Of a DNA stretch of 64,000 bases, positions 51,648 to 59,540 are shown piece after piece. Below the pieces are notes generated by a model. The model saw only the letters and a list, made by a program, of their open reading frames with translations, was not told where the DNA came from and did not search any database. Numbering within the stretch: the stretch's first letter is position 1; each line of letters starts with the position of its first letter. The stretch is taken from positions 1 to 64,000 of the forward strand of contig QHSX01000045.1 in assembly GCA_003221695.1 (NCBI GenBank). Direction: 5' to 3'. This stretch comes from Candidatus Rokuibacteriota bacterium (GTDB taxonomy: Bacteria; Methylomirabilota; Methylomirabilia; Rokubacteriales; CSP1-6). A program made the position numbers and the translations under genes.

Positions 51648-52691
51648 ATGGCTGACCAGACACGGCTCCTTGACGAGCTCCTCGAGATCGGGATCGCCCT
51701 CACGAGCGAGCGGGATCTCGGGGCGCTCCTCGAACGCATCCTCTCGCAGGCCCGACGCTTCACGCGCGCCGAGGCCGGCACGGTGTTCCTGCGCGAGGGC
51801 GACCACCTCCGCTTCGCGGTGGTCCAGAACGACTTCCTCGAGGCGCGGCTGGGCAAGCGCGAGATGGAACGGCGGTTCCAAGCCGAGCCGATGCCACTCG
51901 CCGAGCCGAGCCTGGCGGGACACGTCGCCCAGACCGGAGAGACCGTCAACGTGAGCGACGCGTACGCGATCGTCGGGCAGCGGACCGTGGCGTTCAACAA
52001 AGCCGTCGACGAGACGACCGCCTACGCGACCCGCTCCGTCTTCGTCGTGCCGCTCCAGGACATCAACGGCAACATCGTGGGCGTGCTCGAGCTCCTCAAC
52101 GCGCTCGGCGATGACGGCTCGATCGTCGCGTTCGACCCGGGGTGCGAGAAGCTGATCCGCGCCCTCGCCTCCCAGGCCGCCCTCGCGATCCGCAGCGCGC
52201 GGCTCGAGGACCTGTCGTTCAAGGACCCGCTGACCGACCTCTTCAACCGGCGCTACTTCACGCTCCGACTCGACGAGGAGGCGAAGCGCGCCACGCGCTT
52301 TGGCCATCCCCTCTCGCTCGTCTACATCGACCTCGACGACTTCAAGAAGCTGAACGAGGACAAGGGGCGGGCGGCGGGCGACGAGGTGCTCAGGGAGGTG
52401 GCGCGGCTCCTGGTGAAGCACTCGCGCAGCTTCACGATCGTGGCGCGCCGGGAAGGCGACGACTTCGGGGTGATCCTCGCGAACACGCCGAAGGCCGGCG
52501 CGATGAGCTATGCCGAGCGCATCCGTGGCGTCCTCGAGCAGCACCCGTTCCCGCAAGGCCCGGTCACGGCGAGCCTCGGCGTGGCGGCCTTCCCCGCCGA
52601 CGCGGCTACCGCCGATGACTTGATGGTGCGGGTCGAGCAGGTGCTCGGCGAGGCGAAGGCGCGGGGCAAGAACCGCGTCGCGCAGCGCTGA
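51648..52691 (+). CDS. GAF-GGDEF protein, paralogue 3 with degenerate active site
   Basis: 347 residues. Same GAF-GGDEF build, but the signature reads REGDDF instead of GGDEF near 268, and the metal-binding helix reads YIDLDDFKKLNEDKGRAAGD, losing the Asn-Asp and the Phe-Gly-His of its sisters. Cyclase activity is therefore doubtful. It may bind GTP or regulate the other two as a hetero-oligomer. It ends 22 nt before the next gene. Confidence 0.87.
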   Translation: MADQTRLLDELLEIGIALTSERDLGALLERILSQARRFTRAEAGTVFLREGDHLRFAVVQNDFLEARLGKREMERRFQAEPMPLAEPSLAGHVAQTGETVNVSDAYAIVGQRTVAFNKAVDETTAYATRSVFVVPLQDINGNIVGVLELLNALGDDGSIVAFDPGCEKLIRALASQAALAIRSARLEDLSFKDPLTDLFNRRYFTLRLDEEAKRATRFGHPLSLVYIDLDDFKKLNEDKGRAAGDEVLREVARLLVKHSRSFTIVARREGDDFGVILANTPKAGAMSYAERIRGVLEQHPFPQGPVTASLGVAAFPADAATADDLMVRVEQVLGEAKARGKNRVAQR

Positions 52692-52713
52692 GCCGCGTCC
52701 AAAGGAGCCAGCC

Positions 52714-53397
52714 ATGACCGCGCCGAGTCCGTTCCGGAAGGAGCTCGAGGCCGCCGTCAACGCCCGGCACAGCCGGCTGAACCCGTTCACCGAGAAGTGG
52801 GTGAAGGGCGAGCTGTCGCGTGCCCAGCTGGGCGCGTGGGCGGCGCAGCACTACCAGTACGTGTCGCAGTTCCCGCGATGGTGCGCGACCGTGTACGGCG
52901 AGTGCCCGGACCCGGACGCGCGCGACTTCCTGCTCGAGAACATCATCGAGGAGGAGTCGGGGACCAAGCACGTGGACCTCCTCATCCGCTTCGCCGAAGC
53001 GTGCGGCGTGAGCCGCGCGGAGGTCGAGACGGCGCGGCAGCTGCCGACCACCCGCGGGCTCACCGCCTGGTGCTACGAGATGTCCCACCGGCCGTTCCAC
53101 ATCGCCGCGGCGGGGCTCCTGGTCGGCCTCGAGTCGCAGGTGCCGGGCATCTATAAGCGCAACCTGCCGCCGCTCAAGACGCACTACGGCTTCACCGACC
53201 ACGAGGTCGAGTTCTTCGCGATCCACATCGAGGCCGACGAGGTGCACGGCGAGCGCGGCTACGCGATCGTCGAGCATCACTCGACGACCCCCGAGAAGAA
53301 GGTCGAGGCGATCGAGGCCGTGCGTCAGGCGACCGAGATGCGCTGGCAGTACATGACCGGGCTCCACCGCGCCTTCGTCCTGAAGGAGGAGCTGTAG
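52714..53397 (+). CDS. TenA/CADD-like heme-oxygenase-fold protein, candidate diiron oxidase
   Basis: 227 residues, all helical. Ligand set expected for heme-oxygenase-like diiron oxidases is in place: Glu79 and His86 (EEESGTKH), Glu140 (GLESQ), His171, Asp175 and His178 (IHIEADEVHGE), with the same spacings as chlamydial CADD as I recall it. TenA's catalytic Cys is not evident, so thiaminase function is unlikely. CADD's self-sacrificed Tyr position seems to be Phe25, so p-aminobenzoate synthesis is also doubtful. The Rieske gene 49 nt downstream could supply electrons. Substrate unknown. Confidence 0.82.
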   Translation: MTAPSPFRKELEAAVNARHSRLNPFTEKWVKGELSRAQLGAWAAQHYQYVSQFPRWCATVYGECPDPDARDFLLENIIEEESGTKHVDLLIRFAEACGVSRAEVETARQLPTTRGLTAWCYEMSHRPFHIAAAGLLVGLESQVPGIYKRNLPPLKTHYGFTDHEVEFFAIHIEADEVHGERGYAIVEHHSTTPEKKVEAIEAVRQATEMRWQYMTGLHRAFVLKEEL

Positions 53398-53446
53398 TGC
53401 ATGTGGTCGTGCGAGCCGCAGGCCGTCCGACGGCCGAGGCGAGTCT

Positions 53447-53755
53447 GTGAGCCTGATTCGCGTGGCCGGCCTGGCGGACCTCCCGGCGGGCCAGCTCAAG
53501 CTCGTGGAGGCGGGCGGCACGCGCGTCGTCCTGGTCCGCGTCGACGACGCGGTCTACGCGTGCGACGACGTCTGCGCCCACCAGGGCGGCCCGCTGAGCA
53601 AGGGCAAGCTCTCTGGCGCACGTCTCGCCTGCCCGTGGCACGGATGGATGTACGACGTGCGCACGGGCGAGTGCGTGCTGCCCCGGCGCGGCCACCGCGT
53701 GGCGAGCTATCCGGTCCGGATCGACGCGGGCGAGGTCTGGGTGGAGGTCCCCTGA
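53447..53755 (+). CDS. Rieske [2Fe-2S] ferredoxin-like protein
   Basis: 102 residues from GTG 53447. Cluster ligands CAHQGG near 43 and CPWHGWMYDVRTG near 63 give the Cys-x-His...Cys-x2-His set. The small soluble size matches ferredoxins of ring-hydroxylating or nitrite-reductase-like systems rather than a full oxygenase. Two nt before the GlcG-like gene, so probably co-expressed with it and with the metal-oxidase candidate. Confidence 0.88.
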   Translation: MSLIRVAGLADLPAGQLKLVEAGGTRVVLVRVDDAVYACDDVCAHQGGPLSKGKLSGARLACPWHGWMYDVRTGECVLPRRGHRVASYPVRIDAGEVWVEVP

Positions 53756-53757
53756 GG

Positions 53758-54183
53758 ATGGCGCTCACGCAGAAGCAAGCCCACGAGTGCATCCAGCGCG
53801 GATTCGCCGAGGCGCAGGCCCTCGGCTTCAGGGTCGCCATCGCCGTCGTGGACGACGCCGGTCACCTCGTCGCCTGCGAGCGCATGGACGGCGCCCTCTG
53901 GGTCACGCCCGAGATCGCGCGGGCGAAGGCCAACGCCGCCGCCGCCTTCCGCGCGACGACGCTCGAGCTCGAGGAACGCTTCGCCAAGGGGCGCCAGCTG
54001 TTCGCGTCGAACGTCGCCACGCTCGGCGATTACCAGTTCGTCTTCGGCCGCGGCGCCGTGCCGCTCGTCGAGGGCGGGCAGATCGTCGGCGCCGTCGGCG
54101 TGAGCGGCGCGGTCCCCGCCGACAACGACCACACGATCGCGGACGCCGCCGCGGGGCACCCCGAGCTTCCCCGGAGCCAGTAG
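53758..54183 (+). CDS. GlcG/HbpS-type heme-binding family protein
   Basis: 141 residues, ATG 2 nt after the Rieske stop (TGAGGATG). Family stretches: AQALGFRVAIAVVDDAGHLV near 20-39, ARAKANAAAAFRATTLEL near 60, GAVPLVEGGQIVGAVGVSGA near 100. Members bind heme or corrinoids (HbpS, PduO C-terminal domain), or act as accessory proteins. No signal peptide, so cytosolic. Two hairpins follow its stop. Confidence 0.85.
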   Translation: MALTQKQAHECIQRGFAEAQALGFRVAIAVVDDAGHLVACERMDGALWVTPEIARAKANAAAAFRATTLELEERFAKGRQLFASNVATLGDYQFVFGRGAVPLVEGGQIVGAVGVSGAVPADNDHTIADAAAGHPELPRSQ

Positions 54184-54187
54184 GAAC

Positions 54188-54218
54188 GACCGGCGAGCAC
54201 CGGTCTCCGCGAGCGGAG
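54188..54218 (+). terminator. Double hairpin after the GlcG-like gene
   Basis: GACCGG-CGAGCA-CCGGTC (54188-54205) and CTCCGC-GA-GCGGAG (54205-54218) lie just after the stop and before the next promoter. No U-run, so only a likely transcription boundary. Confidence 0.4.
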
Positions 54219-54248
54219 TCCCGGGCTCCTCCAGCAGGCCACCTTCGG

Positions 54249-54278
54249 TTGTTCCGGCCTCGCAGTACCCGCTACAAT
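54249..54278 (+). promoter_or_regulatory. Sigma70-like promoter overlapping a 23-bp element copy
   Basis: TTGTTC (54249-54254), 18-nt spacer, TACAAT (54273-54278), then 8 nt to GTG 54287: a good match to the housekeeping consensus with an expected start site at the initiation codon. Bases 54256-54278 (GGCCTCGCAG-TACCCGCTACAAT) are the fourth copy of the 23-bp element, which here clearly supplies the -10 box. Confidence 0.65.
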
Positions 54279-54286
54279 ACCCCCCC

Positions 54287-54445
54287 GTGAAGTTCGAGGT
54301 GGAGGTCTATCAGAACGAGGCGCGAGAGTGGGTGGCGACGGCCGTCGCCTACGGCGTTACGGCGACCGGTCGCACCGAGAAGGAAGCCCTCGCCCGTGTC
54401 CTGGAGGCCCTCGCGCAGCATCTCAAGACGGCGGCCCGCCCGTGA
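54287..54445 (+). CDS. 52-residue HicB-like small protein
   Basis: GTG start 8 nt after a TACAAT box; the stop overlaps the CoA transferase start as GTGA. The sequence KFEVEVYQNEAREWVATAVA followed by a Gly-turn, GRTEKEALARVLEALAQHL and a short tail has the beta-beta-beta-alpha pattern of HicB/DUF1902-type partial RNase H folds. No HicA toxin is adjacent, so it is more likely a stand-alone regulator or remnant than an antitoxin. The promoter, coupling and protein-like composition support a real gene. Confidence 0.6.
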   Translation: MKFEVEVYQNEAREWVATAVAYGVTATGRTEKEALARVLEALAQHLKTAARP

Positions 54446-55626
54446 GCGGCGCGCTCACGGGCCTTCGCGTCATCGACTGCTCGCGCCTGATCGCCGGCGG
54501 CGTGCTCGCGACGATCCTCGCCGACCACGGCGCGGACGTCCTCAAGGTCGAGCATCCGCGTGGCGGCGATCCCCTACGCACCTGGCTCAGGGAGCGCGGT
54601 GAGCTCTGGTGGAAGGTCTACGCGCGAGGCAAACGCTCGATCACGCTCAACCTCGCCCACCCGCGCGGCCAGACGCTGCTCAAGCGTCTGGTCAGGGACG
54701 CCGACGTCCTCGTCGAGAACTTCGTCCCGGGCACGCTCGAGAAGTGGGGGCTCGGCTGGGACGCGCTCTCGGCCGAGAACCCGCGTCTGGTCTTCGCGCG
54801 CGTGTCGGGCTGGGGGCAGGACGGCCCCTACCGCGACCGTCCGGGCTTCGGCACGATGGTGGAGGCGATGAGCGGCTTCGCAGCCGCGACGGGCCCGGCG
54901 GACGGGCCGCCCACGCTGCCCTCGTTCCCGATGGCCGACATGGTCGCCGCGCTCGCCGGGGCCGTGGCGGTGCTCACGGCGCTGCGCCATCGCGATCACG
55001 TCTCCGGCCGTGGCCAGGTCGTCGACATCTCCCTCTACGAGTCATTGCTGTCCCTCCTCGGGCCCAGCGCCGCCGAGTACGCGCTCGACGGCACGATCCG
55101 GACACGCCACGGTAACCAGTCCGACAACGCGAGCCCCCGCGGCACCTACCGGACGGGCGACGGCAAGTGGGTCGCGCTCTCGGCCTCGACACCCGCCTCG
55201 GCCAGGGCCCTCTTCGACGGGCTCGGCCTCGTCGACCTGCTCAACGACCCCAGGTTCGCGACCAACGACGCGCGCGTCGCGCACAACGACCTAGTCGACG
55301 CGGCGCTCGCGCGGACGATCGGCGGGCGAACGCTCGACGAGATGCTCCACCTCTTCAAGACGTTGGACCTCACGGCGGCGCCCGTCTACGACATCGCGGA
55401 CATCACCAAGGATGCGCACGTGGTCGCTCGCTCCATCCTCGTGGATGTCGCCGACCCAGACCTCGGCACCGTCCGCATGACCGCGCCGACGCCCCGCCTC
55501 GCCGACACGCCCGCCGCGGTTCGCGGGGTGGGACCGCTGCTCGGCGCCCACAACCGCGAGGTCTACACGTCGCTCGGGCTCGGTGACGCCGAGATCGACG
55601 AGCTCCAGCGTGACGGGATCATCTAG
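54442..55626 (+). CDS. CaiB/BaiF family CoA transferase, catalytic Asp absent
   Basis: 394 residues from GTG 54442. LRVIDCSRLIAGGVLATILA opening, ADVLKVEHPRGGDPLR, AYARGKRSITLNL-type strand, and DGPYRDRPGFGTMVEAMSGF near 130. In formyl-CoA transferase-like enzymes the catalytic Asp sits where this reads PGFG, so covalent aspartyl-CoA chemistry is doubtful; a branch of the family shares this PGFGT pattern. Coupled to the small upstream gene. It may be a racemase-like or lyase-like member acting on CoA esters made by the AMP ligase downstream. Confidence 0.87.
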   Translation: MSGALTGLRVIDCSRLIAGGVLATILADHGADVLKVEHPRGGDPLRTWLRERGELWWKVYARGKRSITLNLAHPRGQTLLKRLVRDADVLVENFVPGTLEKWGLGWDALSAENPRLVFARVSGWGQDGPYRDRPGFGTMVEAMSGFAAATGPADGPPTLPSFPMADMVAALAGAVAVLTALRHRDHVSGRGQVVDISLYESLLSLLGPSAAEYALDGTIRTRHGNQSDNASPRGTYRTGDGKWVALSASTPASARALFDGLGLVDLLNDPRFATNDARVAHNDLVDAALARTIGGRTLDEMLHLFKTLDLTAAPVYDIADITKDAHVVARSILVDVADPDLGTVRMTAPTPRLADTPAAVRGVGPLLGAHNREVYTSLGLGDAEIDELQRDGII

Positions 55627-56521
55627 CACGCCAGGCGGCCCCCTCGTCAGCCCACGCGCGCTCGTGATCGCCGTCGCGTCGCTCCTCGCCCTCTCGTTCG
55701 TCTGGGGAGCATCGGTTGCGGGGGCCGAGTACACGGGGCCGCTGATCGACGCGCACGCCCACCTGCCGAACGCCAAAGCGATCGACGCCTACGTGCAAGC
55801 GATGAAGCGGAACAACGTCGGCAAGGTGCTGCTGCTCGGCGTCGGCGGCGTGCAGAAAGACGACCCGGCGTGGATCGCCGCCGCCGCGCGCAAGTACCCG
55901 GACCGCGTCCTCGCCGCGCTCCCGCTCCCCGACCCCACCGACGGCTCCACGGCCGCGCGGCTCGACGGCGAGCTCGCGAAATCGTCTGCACGCGCGCTCG
56001 GCGAGGTTCACCTGCGCCAGATGGGACGCCGGAACATCGACCGCAACCCGGGCGATCCGGCGTTCGGCAGAATCCTCGAGGTCGCCGCGGCGCGCGGCGT
56101 TCCCGTCGTCGTCCACTACGAGCTGACCGACGCGGCCGCCGCCGCGCTCGATCACGCGCTCGCCGCGCACCGGAAGGCGACGCTCGTCCTCGCCCATGCC
56201 GGCGAGGGCCCGCCCGCGCGCGTGGAGGGGCTGCTCGCTCGGAACCCGAACCTGATGGTCGATCTCTCCGGGATGCACTTCCAGCGCACGCCCGCGCTCG
56301 CGACCGAGACCGGCCCGCTCGACCCGGCGTGGAAGGCCCTGATCGTGAAGATGCCCGACCGCTTCCTGATGGGGATCGACGTGTGGGCGCCCCGCCTCTT
56401 CGAGCCTGCCATGCTCGATCGACTCTTCGTGTGGACGCGCCGGATCCTCGGCGAGCTCCCGCCGGACGTCGCCGAGCGGGTCGCCCACAGGAACGCGGCC
56501 ACGCTCTTCCACGCCGAGTGA
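55610..56521 (+). CDS. Exported amidohydrolase-2-type TIM-barrel hydrolase
   Basis: About 303 residues from GTG 55610; GTG 55664 would start right at the hydrophobic signal (IAVASLLALSFVWGASVAGA), and an open frame also reaches 55583. Metal site DAHAHLPNA just after the signal peptide, then VVVHYELTD, LVLAHAGEG and GIDVWAP late, the pattern of amidohydrolase-2 (ACMSD/LigJ-like) enzymes, with the final Asp in LMGIDVWAP. Periplasmic location is unusual for this group. Overlaps the CoA transferase end and the AMP ligase start. Confidence 0.8.
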   Translation: MTGSSSTPGGPLVSPRALVIAVASLLALSFVWGASVAGAEYTGPLIDAHAHLPNAKAIDAYVQAMKRNNVGKVLLLGVGGVQKDDPAWIAAAARKYPDRVLAALPLPDPTDGSTAARLDGELAKSSARALGEVHLRQMGRRNIDRNPGDPAFGRILEVAAARGVPVVVHYELTDAAAAALDHALAAHRKATLVLAHAGEGPPARVEGLLARNPNLMVDLSGMHFQRTPALATETGPLDPAWKALIVKMPDRFLMGIDVWAPRLFEPAMLDRLFVWTRRILGELPPDVAERVAHRNAATLFHAE

Positions 56522-58170
56522 CCACCGTGTCGCCGAACCCCTTCGCCCACGCCACGGCGGCCGCCATGCTCGACGCTCTCGCCACGCGCCACGGCGCGCG
56601 CGAGGCGATCCTGTGCGGCGCGCGGCGCGTCACCTTCGCCGCGTTCCGCGCGAGCGTGGACCGGCTCGCGCGCGGCCTCGCGGCGCTCGGGATCGGCCGC
56701 GGCGACACGGTGGCGATCTGGCTTCCGAACCGGCCCGAGTGGTTCTTCGCCCAGTACGCGTGCGCGCGGCTCGGCGCGGTCGTCGTCGCGCTCAACCCGC
56801 GCTACAGGTCCCACGAGCTGACGTACATCCTGGGTCAGGCGGACGTGACGGTGCTCCTCATGACGGACCACCTCGGCGGGGTCGACTACTTCGAGACGCT
56901 CCACGAGGTGGTGCCGGAGCTGCCCCGATCCGTTCCCGGAGAGCTCGACCTGCCCACGCTCCCGCGGCTCAGGCACGTGGTCGTGGACGCCGACGACCCC
57001 TATCCCGGCTGCCATCGCCTCGGGGACGTGCTCGACCTCGACGCCGACCTCCGCGCCTCGCCCCCGCCCGGACCCGACGACGTCTTCACGCTGCTCTACA
57101 CATCGGGCACGACGTCGTTTCCCAAGGGCGCCATGATCACGCATCGCAACTGTGTGCCTCACGGCTGGAACGTCGGCGAGGTGTTGCGCCTGACGGCGGA
57201 CGACCGCGTGCTCCACGCCCTCCCCGCGGCGGGGACGTGGGGCGGCGTCAACGTCCCGCTCACGACGTGGAGCCACGGCGCCTGCCTCGTCCTCATGGAC
57301 ACCTACGATCCGCTCCGCGCGCTCCAGTTGATCGAGCGCGAGCGCTGCACCGTCTGGAACGCGGTGGATACGATGGTCACGGCAATGCTCGAGCACCCGG
57401 ATCTCGACCGGTACGATCGATCCTCGCTTCGCACCGGCGGCCTCGGATCGACGGGCGGTGGCGCCCACGGCCTCTTCGAGGCGTTCGTCGAGCGGATCGG
57501 TGTGCGGTACGGCTACGAGCCCTACGGCATGACGGAGCTCAACGCGATGGCGCTGTTCCATCACCTCGACGAGCCGCCTGAGCTCCGGAAGCTCCCGGGC
57601 GTCAACCCGGCGCCCGGCCTCGAGGTCCGCGTCGTCCATCCCGAGACGGGTGCGCTCTCTCAGCCCGGCGAGGAGGGGGAATTGCAGTTCCGTGGCGAGT
57701 GCGTCACGCGCGGCTACTACAAGAACCCGGAGGCGACTGCCGCGGCCTTCACGCCCGACGGCTGGTTCCGCTCGGGCGATCTCGGCGTCCAGGACGGCCG
57801 GGGCCACACGATCTTCAAGGGCCGGCTGCGTGAGACGCTCCGGATCAGTCACTTCATGGTCGCGCCCGGCGAGATCGAGGTGTTCCTGATGTCGCACCCT
57901 GACGTGGCGCAGGCGTTCGTCGTCGGCGTCCCCGACCCCAAGCTCAACGAGGCGCCGGTCGCGTACGTGATCCTGAAGGAAGGCGCGTTCCTCACCGAGG
58001 CGGCGCTGCGCGCCTTCGCTCGTGGCAAGATCGCCTCGTACAAGATTCCCGTCGGGATCCGCTTCGTCAAGGACGTGCCGCGTACGCCCGGCCCGCACGG
58101 CGACAAGGTCCAGCGCGGCAAGCTCCGAGAGCAGGCCATCCGCGAGCTGGCGCGGGGAAGGGCGGAGTGA
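56518..58170 (+). CDS. AMP-binding acyl-CoA synthetase
   Basis: 550 residues from GTG 56518 (overlaps upstream stop, GTGA). ANL motifs: YTSGTTSFPKGAMITHRN near 192, YGYEPYGMTELNAMALFHHL near 330, WFRSGDLGVQDGRGHTIFKG near 416, and a C-terminal HGDKVQRGKLRE. The hinge reads GRLRETLRISHFMVAPGEIE, whereas most members have GRxKxxIxxxGENVxPxEIE, so the adenylation-thioesterification switch region is somewhat divergent. Likely activates an aromatic or branched carboxylate to CoA for the neighbouring CoA enzymes. Confidence 0.9.
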   Translation: MTTVSPNPFAHATAAAMLDALATRHGAREAILCGARRVTFAAFRASVDRLARGLAALGIGRGDTVAIWLPNRPEWFFAQYACARLGAVVVALNPRYRSHELTYILGQADVTVLLMTDHLGGVDYFETLHEVVPELPRSVPGELDLPTLPRLRHVVVDADDPYPGCHRLGDVLDLDADLRASPPPGPDDVFTLLYTSGTTSFPKGAMITHRNCVPHGWNVGEVLRLTADDRVLHALPAAGTWGGVNVPLTTWSHGACLVLMDTYDPLRALQLIERERCTVWNAVDTMVTAMLEHPDLDRYDRSSLRTGGLGSTGGGAHGLFEAFVERIGVRYGYEPYGMTELNAMALFHHLDEPPELRKLPGVNPAPGLEVRVVHPETGALSQPGEEGELQFRGECVTRGYYKNPEATAAAFTPDGWFRSGDLGVQDGRGHTIFKGRLRETLRISHFMVAPGEIEVFLMSHPDVAQAFVVGVPDPKLNEAPVAYVILKEGAFLTEAALRAFARGKIASYKIPVGIRFVKDVPRTPGPHGDKVQRGKLREQAIRELARGRAE

Positions 58171-59288
58171 GCATGTTCCGGACGGCGCTCTGCGAGCTGC
58201 TCGCGATCGAGTACCCGATCGTCCAGTCGGGTATGGGGGGTGTCGCCGGGCCCGAGCTCGTGGCGGAGGTGTGCCGCGCCGGCGGCCTCGGCATCCTCGC
58301 CGGGCTCAACGTCCCGCCGGACGACCTCCGGAAGATGATCCGCGGCGTGCGCGGGCTGACCGACCGCCCGTTCGGGGTGAACCTCTGGCTGCACAAGGCG
58401 CTCCGACCCCCGATCGATCCCGCCACCGTGACCGAGGAGACGCTGCGCGGCGTCCAGGCGATGCTCGATCGCTTCCGTGAGCGGCTCGGCATCCCGAAGA
58501 CGGCGACCCGCCCCGGTCGCGCGCCGGACCTCGTGGACGCGGGTGTCGCCGTCATCCTCGAGGAGCGACCGCCGGTGTTCTCGACGGCCCTCGGCGCGCT
58601 CGAGCCCCGGCTGGCCGAGGAGTGCCGCCGGCGAGGGATCAAGGTCATGGCCATGGTCTCGACCGTGGAGGACGCGCGGACCGCCGCGGCGGACGGCGCC
58701 GACGTGATCGTCGCCCAGGGAGGCGAGGCCGGCGGGCACCGCTCGGTCGATGGCAAGCCCGCGTCGCCGGAGGCGGCGACCGTGGGCCTCATGGCCCTGC
58801 TGCCCCAGGTCGTGGACGCGGTGCGTGTGCCCGTCGTGGCCGCGGGCGGCATCGCCGACGGGCGCGGTCTGGTCGCCGCCCTGGCTCTCGGCGCGAGTGG
58901 GGTCCTGCTGGGCACGCGCTTCGTGGCGACGCGCGAGTCGATGGCGTCGGAGGTCTACAAGAAGCGCGTCCTCGAGAGCGAGAGCGGTGCCACCACGGTG
59001 ACGGACGTCCTCACCGGCCTCTGGGCACGGGCGCTCGCCAACACCTTCACCCGGGAGTACACCGAGTCCGGCGCCCCGGTCCTGCCGCCGCTCGTCCAGC
59101 GGGGCGCCGCCACCGACGTCTACCTCGCCGCGCTCAAGCAGGGCGACCCGGAGTACTCTCCCATGATGGCCGGCCAGTCGGTCGGGCTCATCCGCGACCT
59201 GCCGGGCGCGGGCGAGGTCGTCGAGAGCGTCATCCGCGAGGCGCGCGCCGTGCTGGAGGCGCTCCCGCGGCGCGTCCGTCTGGCCTAG
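58167..59288 (+). CDS. Nitronate monooxygenase / 2-nitropropane dioxygenase-like FMN enzyme
   Basis: 373 residues from GTG 58167, 4-bp overlap with the AMP ligase (GTGA). TIM-barrel FMN fold: YPIVQSGMGGVAGPELVAEV near 15-34, GGLGILAGLN, NLWLHKALRPP near 73, VIVAQGGEAGGHRSVDGKP near 180 with the catalytic-type His, VVAAGGIADGRGLVAALALG near 222, GTRFVATRES near 250. The family includes nitronate monooxygenase and FabK-type enoyl reductase; reaction not settled. Confidence 0.87.
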   Translation: MSMFRTALCELLAIEYPIVQSGMGGVAGPELVAEVCRAGGLGILAGLNVPPDDLRKMIRGVRGLTDRPFGVNLWLHKALRPPIDPATVTEETLRGVQAMLDRFRERLGIPKTATRPGRAPDLVDAGVAVILEERPPVFSTALGALEPRLAEECRRRGIKVMAMVSTVEDARTAAADGADVIVAQGGEAGGHRSVDGKPASPEAATVGLMALLPQVVDAVRVPVVAAGGIADGRGLVAALALGASGVLLGTRFVATRESMASEVYKKRVLESESGATTVTDVLTGLWARALANTFTREYTESGAPVLPPLVQRGAATDVYLAALKQGDPEYSPMMAGQSVGLIRDLPGAGEVVESVIREARAVLEALPRRVRLA

Positions 59289-59506
59289 CGTCGCGCCGCG
59301 CGGTCACCGTCGCCCGGGGGCGCCGACGCGCGATGCGCACCGTGCGCCCGCGCCGACCCGCGTCGCGCAACGCCGGCAGAAGTACTTCTCACCGAGTGCG
59401 ACATCGTCGACGCGGAGCAGCGGCTCGTGGCCCGTGCGAGCTCGACCGTCATGACGCTGCGAGGCGAGGCGGCGGCCGACCGCTAGACGCGTCGCCAACC
59501 GTCGAG

Positions 59507-59512
59507 TATTCT
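59507..59512 (+). promoter_or_regulatory. Candidate -10 (TATTCT) of the F420 oxidoreductase gene
   Basis: TATTCT lies 28 nt upstream of GTG 59541 with a strong SD (GGAGGAGGA) between. The rest of the 252-bp gap holds no convincing gene, only a degenerate Cys-x2-Cys reading frame on the minus strand. Confidence 0.4.
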
Positions 59513-59540
59513 CGGGAGCATCCCGGAGGAGGAGACGCCC

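Noticed and set aside
52714-53397. Thiaminase II (TenA) assignment
   Set aside because: The catalytic Cys expected in TenA is not evident and six metal ligands of the diiron type are present instead.
54287-54445. HicAB toxin-antitoxin pair
   Set aside because: Only a HicB-like fragment is present; no HicA-like dsRNA-binding toxin lies on either side.
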